Below, one piece after another: positions 16,001-22,093 of a stretch of DNA of 27,156 nt. This stretch comes from an uncultured Collinsella sp. (GTDB lineage: Bacteria; Actinomycetota; Coriobacteriia; Coriobacteriales; Coriobacteriaceae). The translations under genes were made by a program, and so were the position numbers. The notes under the pieces were generated by a model. The model was given only the letters and a program-made list of their open reading frames with translations. It ran no database searches and had not been told where the DNA came from. The stretch spans positions 1 to 27,156 of the forward strand of contig UROC01000019.1 in the NCBI GenBank assembly GCA_900549345.1, read 5' to 3'. Positions within the stretch are counted from its first letter, which is position 1. Every line of letters starts with the position of its first letter.

Positions 16001-16464
16001 CGGAATCCGCCACACTCGAGGCGAAAGAACTCGACCTTGCATCCAATACCGTCGTGACGGGCATTCGCATTGAATACGGTGCGGTAGCCGCCGACTTTAC
16101 GACTCGAAGCGATACGGATTCTTGGACCCGCGATGATCTCAAAGATGAGCACGACGACCTTGACGATGCCAAAGCAATCCTTGGCACAGATGCTCGGGGC
16201 GCAGTCGTGCACATGCAGGCAACGTCGGCTTACACACCCCAAACTGCACTCACCAACAGCGCACGCGTCGATCTTTGCCGCAACGGCGGCGGCGATAAAC
16301 TTGAGTCACATGACGAGGACAGTGTCATTCAACGCTGTACCCTACCGCAGGACCTACCGGCAACAGGATCAGCTCCCATCGCCGCTTGCATCACCGCGCT
16401 CCTGACCTCGGGTGCCGCAGCCCTATGGTTCGCTCGCCTTAGGTCAATCCCAAAGAAGCGCTAG
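13033..16464 (+). CDS. LPXTG surface adhesin with thioester and CnaB-like domains
   Basis: A 1143-residue cell-wall protein. A signal peptide (about 1-36) ends near GAAFA. The next region fits a TQXA thioester domain: Cys70 in AYCMNQE and Gln128 in ATQLAVWML would form an internal thioester able to bind host amines or surfaces. About six CnaB/SpaA-like beta domains follow (roughly 210-302, 307-405, 409-525, 533-635, 641-742, 751-836); several begin with a Lys-containing strand and end with ETxAPxGY-like motifs, the pattern of Lys-Asn isopeptide pilin domains. A different domain spans about 840-1090. LPATG (1108-1112), a hydrophobic helix and an RSIPKKR tail form the sortase signal. No sortase is in the window. 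Start: ATG with AAGGAG five bases upstream. It is alone on its strand here. Confidence 0.92.
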   Translation: MSNAPTHSVHSAIATGPLLLLLFLLFGCLAPGAAFAVDGYDQLGFRTISDDCGPFFIGKYEAQDASIAYCMNQERPGPTKPGGPWLNFDQGWVWLDDEFAAIVCHGYPTATSFGGYHLSPDRARAATQLAVWMLNGTTHVDGTYSYTTAQGKTKSGHFTAGDEVVAAARWLHDSAKSGSIKAAPHRARRYLGTVSGGSRRQDMLYVLPAVSVSFQKQSANTVITSGNNTYQFTGATFDVFESASGARVGTIQMDGNGQAQAALLPNTAYYLVETTAPAGYIPLHDRIAFTTTDNGGYVTIDEQPGTITLRIVKLDAATNAGPQVGASLAGAEFVCVSQSTPGWTQTLRTDESGRATLTDVPLGTFTIYESKAPEGYLPSGDSWSYTVGADQLGDSGVVEIESRVSDIPIAFDLEISKFKDYGNSDQSGLEQPAGDVVFEVVSNSSQQVVGTLTTNIYGFASTKDQPEAWFGTGKRPAGVHGAVPYDRAGYTVREVPETVPEGFKRAGEWTVEANQISDGAELQYIVDNHALSTHLQIVKRDAQTGASVPLAGFTFQLLDSNHKPVSQTCWYPAHNVMDTFTTDASGTVTLPESLAPGTYYVRETSAKEPYLVGEEIEVNIPADMNLTPVAIASYYDHAAIGNIRIVKTDAVDVSSLASAVFEIRASGDIVRPDGSIAALDGETVATVTTDETGEARADDLPLGSGTARYEVVETQAPTGFLLDRAHHIVDLTYADQKTPVVEARLNVSDDYTKVDISKVDANGEQEVKGAQLTLYGPDKTEIDSWTSSDKPHRIEHLAPGTYSLRETMSPRTYDLAEEITFEIKDTGEVQSVAMKDAPIEIKGQVDKRQELVQPIGKGLLANGDGKNRAAMQTNTDGLFSYTIDARNDSATWVDELTITDDLECAKDGTARFVSIETPVAIGDLNGLCNVWYRTTPLDSTDVDEPANATLDDGHENPWLESDEVKESLGEDCRLVDYDGWHLWKADVSTTESATLEAKELDLASNTVVTGIRIEYGAVAADFTTRSDTDSWTRDDLKDEHDDLDDAKAILGTDARGAVVHMQATSAYTPQTALTNSARVDLCRNGGGDKLESHDEDSVIQRCTLPQDLPATGSAPIAACITALLTSGAAALWFARLRSIPKKR

Positions 16465-16471
16465 CGCGATG

Positions 16472-16506
16472 AAAAAGCGGGCGAGCCAGTCCCCCGGCTC
16501 CCCCGC
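16472..16506 (-). terminator. Intrinsic terminator of the split-peptidase unit
   Basis: On the minus strand GCGGG-GAGCC pairs with GGCTC-CCCGC (one bulged position each side) around an eight-base loop and is followed by five T residues. It lies between the convergent adhesin and small membrane protein genes. Confidence 0.8.
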
Positions 16507-16530
16507 CTTCAATCATTTAAATCGCCGCAT

Positions 16531-16749
16531 CTACTCTGCAGACGAAGACCCACCATCAACGATTGCTTGCTCGGACTCAGGAATCCCATCGGCACCCGTG
16601 CTCTGTTCTTGCTCCACCTCTTCGCTGATTGCGGAGGCGGGGGTCGAGCCCTTCGCGCCCACGATGTAGGCAGCTCCAAACCCTAACGCAATGGCAATCA
16701 AGGTCAAAATCACGTAGACAGGCCAATGGCGCTTAATATACGAAAACAC
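16531..16749 (-). CDS. Small single-helix membrane protein, unknown function
   Basis: A 72-residue protein with one membrane helix (about 10-31, YVILTLIAIALGFGAAYIVG) after a basic N-terminus. A short acidic Ser/Glu-rich tail follows, with the topology probably N-in. It starts with GTG and has AAGGAG seven bases upstream. It lies 21 bases after the stop of the split-peptidase-like gene and before a good terminator, so it is probably the last gene of that transcript. No family was recognised. It could be an accessory of the larger membrane protein, but this is inference from position only. Confidence 0.8.
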   Translation of the reverse strand: MFSYIKRHWPVYVILTLIAIALGFGAAYIVGAKGSTPASAISEEVEQEQSTGADGIPESEQAIVDGGSSSAE

Positions 16750-16770
16750 GTTGACTCCTTAGAGCTCCGT

Positions 16771-19700
16771 CTACGAACGGCGGATAACCTCGGTCACGAC
16801 CTCGGATACCGTGGCAATGTTCGTCGGGTTGACATTGTGGGGCAGGTCGTCCTCGGTACGAGCACAAGCCAGGCGCGTGCCGTCCACGCCGGCGATGGTG
16901 AGGGCTCGGCGGCTCGCCTCGAGCGCGGCGTAGGCATCGGTCTTGGCATAGGGCATCTCGAGCGCGCCACAATCGACATGGAACGACTTGCACACCTTGC
17001 TGACCAGGTTCATGATGCGGCGATCGCCCTTGAGCAGCTGCTGTTCGCCCTCAACCGTCACCACCGAAAGCCTACCGGCGCCGACGGATTCAAGATTGAT
17101 GAAGAATACGCCGCGGAGCTTATCGCGATGCGAAGCCAAGAAGGCCTTCATGCCGGCGCCATCACAATCCGAGGCGCCCGTTGCCACAAACCAGATATCG
17201 TGACCGAGCAGCTCATCGTCACCCATAGAGGCGACAGCCGAGAGCATATCTTCGGAAGAAGCGCCGTCGGAAGACGTAGCGCCGCCCTTCCAGCCATCGT
17301 TGTCGTCCTCGAAATTATCCCACGAACCGATGCCGCGACCGGACTTCTTGGCATCGTAATCGTCTTCGACGCCCAGCCAGTCACTCATGCTGTCCTGTTC
17401 GTTTTTCTTTTTACGACCGAACAGGCCGCCCAGGCCGCGCTTGCGAGACTTGGGTGCCGCAGGGGCGGGAGCCGAAATGGTCTCGATCGGCTGTGCGCCC
17501 GACGCAACGGGCATAGGAGGCGCAACGGGTGCCGATGTGGGTTCGGGACCCTGAGCGGTACCAAAGGGGTCGTTGACCTGTGCGGAAGGATCGGGAAGGT
17601 CGAACAGCGACGTGCGAGACGCAACGTTTGTCTGCTTCATCGACGGCAGCGACGGATCGGGGACCGAAGCCAGCGGAGACGAGGAGGGTGCAGGCGACGG
17701 TGCCGACGCCGGATCGGGAACATTCATCTGCGGACGCGGCGATGCTTGGGAGGAAATCTGGGCCATAAGGGAATCGACCGTTTCGTCCTGGGTGGGAGCG
17801 ACATTGGCAACCGTGGCACCGGAACCACTCGAGGTCGGCATGGTGAAAATCTGCGTGGAGTAAGGCCTCGACTCATCCGTCTCGGGAGTCTCGGAAACCG
17901 CAGGCACTTCCTCCTGCTCGACCTCGGTCGAATCACCTTGATCGGCTGCCGCGTATTGCTCTTCGTCAGAGTTGGCCTCGACGGGCTCGTCCTCGGCGAC
18001 ATCTTGGATTTCGGCAGCATCAATAGGCTCGTCATCGTCTGCCGCGTCGCCCTGCTCATCGGAAACAGGAAGGGGCTCGGCAATCGCGGTGCCTTGCTTT
18101 TCAAACGTTATCGTGGAATCGAACTGCGCGGCATCAAACGACATGGTGCTATCGACATGTTGCTGAGCCTCGAAAGACGTCGTCGCCTCAGCAACATCCG
18201 CGGACGCCGGTTGCTGGGACTCAAAGGACGTCGTAGCTTCGGCAGCGTCGACGGGCACGGACTGCATAGCCTCGTTCTGCTCGAGCTCTTGCGCCGCGCG
18301 CTCACGTGCCGCCTCGGCTGCCTGCTGCTGAGCGATAGCCTCCTGCTCGGCAGCCTCGCGTGCGACAGCGCGCTTCTCCTCGAAATCGTCGACAAATTTC
18401 TTGCCCTTTGCAAGCGCACCCTTAAAGAAGTTGGAAGCACTGGCGCCAATCGAAGAGAACGCAGATGCAATATCGGCATGGGGCGTTGCCGCGGGAATCT
18501 CGGCCGAGAAATCAGTATCGCTCTCGTAAGACACGCGCCTCGGCTGTTCAACGTAATCGTCGTCAGACTCGTCCGTAACGTCTTGCGCCGGCGCGGCGGG
18601 AGCCAAAATGTCCAGTCCTGCCGCGGGATCGATCGCGGACACCGCCTCGGGCTCGGCAACGGCAGCGGTAACCGCGGCAGACTCATCATCCACGGCGACA
18701 ACGGGCGCAGGTGCAGTCACGACGGGGGCAGGCTCGGGCTCAAACGTCGGCTCCTCACCTTCCTCGTAATCGAGCGTGCAGGACTCGGGAAGCATCCCGA
18801 GCGCACGGATGGCATCCGAACCAAAGCGGATGTTGCCGGCGGCATTGCGATAGAGCTTGGGCTCGGGCTCGGCCGCGACAGGCTCCTCCGCCGGCTCGGC
18901 AGCGGAAACCTCGTCATTGAACTCTTCGGCCTGGACAGCCTGATTCTGATCCTCGGGCACAATGGCGCCAATCAGCGTCTCGTCGGCAGACGCACCCTCA
19001 AAGCCCTCGATCTGCTCGTCGAAATCCTCACCCTGTTCGGGCTCGGCCTGAGCGTCGGGAGCAATCGGCTGACCGAACTCATCCTCGGCGTAGGTAGGCT
19101 CTTCATACTCGATGGTGTTGCCGTAGTCGTTTTGCTGTTGGGCCGCGGCATACTCCGCTGCTGTGCGCGCCATCTCCTCGGCACGACGCTTCTGCTCCCC
19201 AAAATAGGTATCGAACGGAACATCGTCGGGAAACTCGTTTTCGCCCTGGAAGGGAGCAACGTTGTCCATAACGCCGAGCATAGCGGCGACAGAAGACTTG
19301 TTGCACACCGCGCCGGACGTATAGGGAAGAATGTAGCGGTTAGAAATGATGTTTGCCGCGTTGGCGAGCGCAACGAGGGAAGCGAGGATCGCGACAATCC
19401 ACAGCAAAACCTTGAGCGCGCCGGGGAGCGGCAGGATACGCAAGATGGCAACGGCAGCAGGGGCAACCGTGGCAACGGGCAACAGCTTGGCGATGAGCGC
19501 ACGATACGAAGCATAGGGCTCGCGGGCGAGCAGCTCAGCACGGGGAGAGTCGTAGTGTGCAACAACGACCACCGGGCGGTTGCGCGGAGACGCGAGCGGG
19601 CCCGAGGCCTTGTGGTAGGCGATGACATTTTGGCTCACGCCCGTCTTGCCCAGGCGTGAAACCACGGGGTGGCCCGTGCGCTCGAGCACGTAAAGAACGG

Positions 19701-19968
19701 CGCCGACAATGGCCAGCAAGATGCCGACCAAGCCGATGCCGCCGCCGATGCCCATCAGCAGGGCGCCGGCAAACGCAAGAATACCGGTAACGGCAAATGC
19801 CAACCTGCTGGGCGCCGGGGCATTGAACTCCTGAACCTCGGGATCAAAGCCGTGGTTGCGGAAGATCTGAGCGATATCCTCGGCAGCCAAGCGCTCTTCT
19901 TCGCTGCATGCCGGCGTGATGCCGGTGTTCTGCAGCAGGTGGTTAATATAGTTCTGGGTGTTCGCCAT
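16771..19968 (-). CDS. M28-peptidase-like membrane protein split by a long acidic insert
   Basis: A 1065-residue protein. Residues 1-240 have an N-terminal helical region, a pair of membrane segments (about 55-95), the M28-like VVVVAHYDSPRAE with His138 and Asp140, two more membrane segments (about 163-205), and GAVCNKSSVAAMLGV, where M28 enzymes have GAxDNxSG. Residues about 240-923 are acidic, Ala/Glu/Pro/Ser-rich and probably disordered, with a Lys/Glu coiled-coil-like stretch and four TTSFE-like repeats (577-622). The last 142 residues return to an M28-like pattern: FVATGASDCDGAG, GVFFINLESVGAG, KTDAYAALEAS and LPHNVNP. Several metal ligands differ (Asp to Cys222, the EE pair to Ser-Asp), so activity is doubtful. 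Chosen ATG has GGAG five bases upstream; the frame is open to 20118. The helix count suggests an integral membrane protein. Confidence 0.82.
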   Translation of the reverse strand: MANTQNYINHLLQNTGITPACSEEERLAAEDIAQIFRNHGFDPEVQEFNAPAPSRLAFAVTGILAFAGALLMGIGGGIGLVGILLAIVGAVLYVLERTGHPVVSRLGKTGVSQNVIAYHKASGPLASPRNRPVVVVAHYDSPRAELLAREPYASYRALIAKLLPVATVAPAAVAILRILPLPGALKVLLWIVAILASLVALANAANIISNRYILPYTSGAVCNKSSVAAMLGVMDNVAPFQGENEFPDDVPFDTYFGEQKRRAEEMARTAAEYAAAQQQNDYGNTIEYEEPTYAEDEFGQPIAPDAQAEPEQGEDFDEQIEGFEGASADETLIGAIVPEDQNQAVQAEEFNDEVSAAEPAEEPVAAEPEPKLYRNAAGNIRFGSDAIRALGMLPESCTLDYEEGEEPTFEPEPAPVVTAPAPVVAVDDESAAVTAAVAEPEAVSAIDPAAGLDILAPAAPAQDVTDESDDDYVEQPRRVSYESDTDFSAEIPAATPHADIASAFSSIGASASNFFKGALAKGKKFVDDFEEKRAVAREAAEQEAIAQQQAAEAARERAAQELEQNEAMQSVPVDAAEATTSFESQQPASADVAEATTSFEAQQHVDSTMSFDAAQFDSTITFEKQGTAIAEPLPVSDEQGDAADDDEPIDAAEIQDVAEDEPVEANSDEEQYAAADQGDSTEVEQEEVPAVSETPETDESRPYSTQIFTMPTSSGSGATVANVAPTQDETVDSLMAQISSQASPRPQMNVPDPASAPSPAPSSSPLASVPDPSLPSMKQTNVASRTSLFDLPDPSAQVNDPFGTAQGPEPTSAPVAPPMPVASGAQPIETISAPAPAAPKSRKRGLGGLFGRKKKNEQDSMSDWLGVEDDYDAKKSGRGIGSWDNFEDDNDGWKGGATSSDGASSEDMLSAVASMGDDELLGHDIWFVATGASDCDGAGMKAFLASHRDKLRGVFFINLESVGAGRLSVVTVEGEQQLLKGDRRIMNLVSKVCKSFHVDCGALEMPYAKTDAYAALEASRRALTIAGVDGTRLACARTEDDLPHNVNPTNIATVSEVVTEVIRRS

Positions 19969-20166
19969 GTGCGCTCCACATCCATAATCCGACAAATAGG
20001 CCCAATGCATGCACATTAGAACCGTATATAGTCGAAAGTATACCCCGAGCGAGCGCAAACGACCGAATTCGGGCCATCTTAACGCCCCGAGCGGACAAGG
20101 ATATAGCCTAATCTCCATATCGGACTAAAATCATGGCAGCAAACCACCTTCTCATGCGAGGACTCT

Positions 20167-21189
20167 ATGACGGCAAGCGACGCGACCGCGACAATTAAAA
20201 AGGGGAATTCGGAGCCCAGTTTCGATAAAACGGCCCAGCGCATCCTCAATCTTTTCTTTGTGCTCAACAGCTCCCCCGAACCGCTGACGACCGAGCAGAT
20301 CGTCTTGGATTCTGACCTGGGATATGGCTCGGGCAACATCGACTCGGATAAGCGCAAGTTTCGGCGCGATCGTGACAAACTGCTCGAGCGTGGCATCTTA
20401 ATCAAGGAGGTTCGCCCCGCCGGTGCGCAGGAGACCGAGGAAAGCTCGTGGACAATCGACCGCGAGCACACGTTTGCGGCAGGCGGCCTCATCACCGCAG
20501 ACGACGCCGATATCCTGCTCAACGCTATCGACCAGACAATAGCGGCCGGCTCATCCACTTTTGCCGCGCCGCTTGCCGATATTCGTTCCAAGATTGCCTA
20601 CCTCACCGGCAGGACGGCGGCGGACGAAGCACCGATCCGCCGCTCTCCCACCGTCGATGCGGTATGGAGCGCCTTTGCCGAGCGATGCGCGCTGCGATTT
20701 TTATATCAGAACGGACGCGGTGAGCAGAAAGAGCGTACCGCCTGCGTCTACGGCATGTTCGAGCGCGAGGGCGTTGCGTACTTCTGCGGCCTCGACAATG
20801 CCACCGACGACATCAGGACATTCCGCTGCGACCGTATCGTTCGCGCTTGGCGCCCCTCAAAGGCCTACGCTATCCCTGCGGACTTCAACCTCAGCGACTA
20901 CCTGTTCTTTGAATTCGATTTTGCCGACCGCCCGCCCGTTGCGGCTACGTTCTCGTTCGCCCCGCAGACGCAGATCGATATGATCAACGGCCTCACGCGC
21001 GGGCGAGGTGAACTCGCACACACCGATTCGGGATGGACTTGGACCGTTGACGTGCGCGATCTTGAAGCCGCCGCCTCATTTTGCATGGCCCACGCCATGG
21101 ACGGCATGAGGCCCATGGCCCCCAAATCGCTCAAGCAGGCGTGGAACCACCTCATTGAAAGGACGGTGCACGAGCATGCCCGTGCGTAA
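20167..21189 (+). CDS. WYL-domain transcriptional regulator (PafB-like position)
   Basis: A 340-residue regulator. The N-terminal part (about 18-85) looks like a helix-turn-helix domain (KTAQRILNLFFVLN, then LTTEQIV and DKRKFRRDRDKLLERGI). A WYL domain spans about 170-235, with the LRFLYQN strand and the TFRCDRIVRAWRP stretch, followed by a C-terminal extension. WYL proteins often bind nucleic acids or nucleotides and control DNA-damage or phage-defence genes. The gene overlaps the next WYL gene by 14 bases, as in actinobacterial pafB-pafC pairs. It is divergent from the split-peptidase gene, with 198 bases between them. The ATG is preceded by GAGG about seven bases upstream. Function by homology only. 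Confidence 0.88.
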   Translation: MTASDATATIKKGNSEPSFDKTAQRILNLFFVLNSSPEPLTTEQIVLDSDLGYGSGNIDSDKRKFRRDRDKLLERGILIKEVRPAGAQETEESSWTIDREHTFAAGGLITADDADILLNAIDQTIAAGSSTFAAPLADIRSKIAYLTGRTAADEAPIRRSPTVDAVWSAFAERCALRFLYQNGRGEQKERTACVYGMFEREGVAYFCGLDNATDDIRTFRCDRIVRAWRPSKAYAIPADFNLSDYLFFEFDFADRPPVAATFSFAPQTQIDMINGLTRGRGELAHTDSGWTWTVDVRDLEAAASFCMAHAMDGMRPMAPKSLKQAWNHLIERTVHEHARA

Positions 21190-22093
21190 ACTCACCAGCG
21201 AGCAGAGGCTCTCGCGCGCCATCGACATCATGGAGGCCCTCTACGCCGCCGGCGAGAGCGGCATGACACGAACCGAGATTTGCAGTCGCTTTGACATCAC
21301 GGGGGCGTCGCTCGACGAGATTCTCGAGATCGTCTCGACGCTCGCGGACCGAGAATCGGGTGCGCGTATCATCTGCGAATGCCACGGCGAGCGCGTGGTC
21401 CTCACCGGTGACGCCGGGCGTGTACTACCGCTGCGCCTGAGTGCCGCCGAGGGCGCTGTGCTCAACCACGAACTTGAATCGTTGGGGATCGAGCCCCAGG
21501 CGGCGGCTCGAATTCGACATGCTCTTCTACCCGAAGAGCTCGGCTATAACCAACACGTCTCTGACACCGTCAACCACGGGTCGTACTGGCAGCAGCTGAG
21601 CTGCGCCATTCAGGACGGCGTTCGCTGTCGTATCTCGTATCGCTCGATGGACGATGCGCGGCCACGCGAGCGTCTGGTCGACCCCTTGCGCATTACAGCA
21701 AACGGCGACCAAACATATCTGATTGCCTGGGACATCGCGGTCGATGAGCAGCGCACCTATCGCATGGATAAAATCGAGGGACTCGCCTTGACGGAAGACT
21801 CCGTCGTGCCTCACGCACCGGACGTTGCATCCCTCCACGATTCCCTTGCCCGGACGCAGCGTAGCGCAAAGCTCTTGATGCCATTCGATATGGCGGAGCA
21901 TCTGGACTGGGCCGGCATCACCCTCATCGAGCGCAGCGGGGCAGACACGGCAACGGTAACCGTGCATTACGGCTCCGAGCGTTGGCTGCTGAGCCAGATA
22001 ATCGCAGCGGGCGGAGCCATCCGCATCTTGGATGACCCCGCCCTGTCAAAGCGTCTGTGCGATATGGCAAAAACCCTCGTCTGTCCGCTTTAG
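21176..22093 (+). CDS. Second WYL-domain transcriptional regulator (PafC-like position)
   Basis: A 305-residue protein with an N-terminal helix-turn-helix-like region (about 10-70: QRLSRAIDIMEALYAAG, MTRTEICSRFDITGASLDEIL). A WYL domain follows (about 140-200) containing CRISYRSMDDARPRERLVDPLRI and QTYLIAWDIAVDEQRTYRMDKI, and then a C-terminal domain. The ATG lies inside the end of the previous gene, so the pair is translationally coupled. A TTG at 21155 in the same frame is less likely. Its stop codon overlaps the stop of dinG, which converges from the other strand. Tandem WYL proteins of this kind form the PafBC activator in mycobacteria; whether these two do so is untested. Confidence 0.88.
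   Translation: MPVRKLTSEQRLSRAIDIMEALYAAGESGMTRTEICSRFDITGASLDEILEIVSTLADRESGARIICECHGERVVLTGDAGRVLPLRLSAAEGAVLNHELESLGIEPQAAARIRHALLPEELGYNQHVSDTVNHGSYWQQLSCAIQDGVRCRISYRSMDDARPRERLVDPLRITANGDQTYLIAWDIAVDEQRTYRMDKIEGLALTEDSVVPHAPDVASLHDSLARTQRSAKLLMPFDMAEHLDWAGITLIERSGADTATVTVHYGSERWLLSQIIAAGGAIRILDDPALSKRLCDMAKTLVCPL

Noticed and set aside
16726..19659. 977-codon open frame on the plus strand
   Set aside because: It is antisense to the split-peptidase gene, rich in Arg/Leu/Gly repeats and without a ribosome site or family features. The GC-rich coding bias of the other strand explains it.
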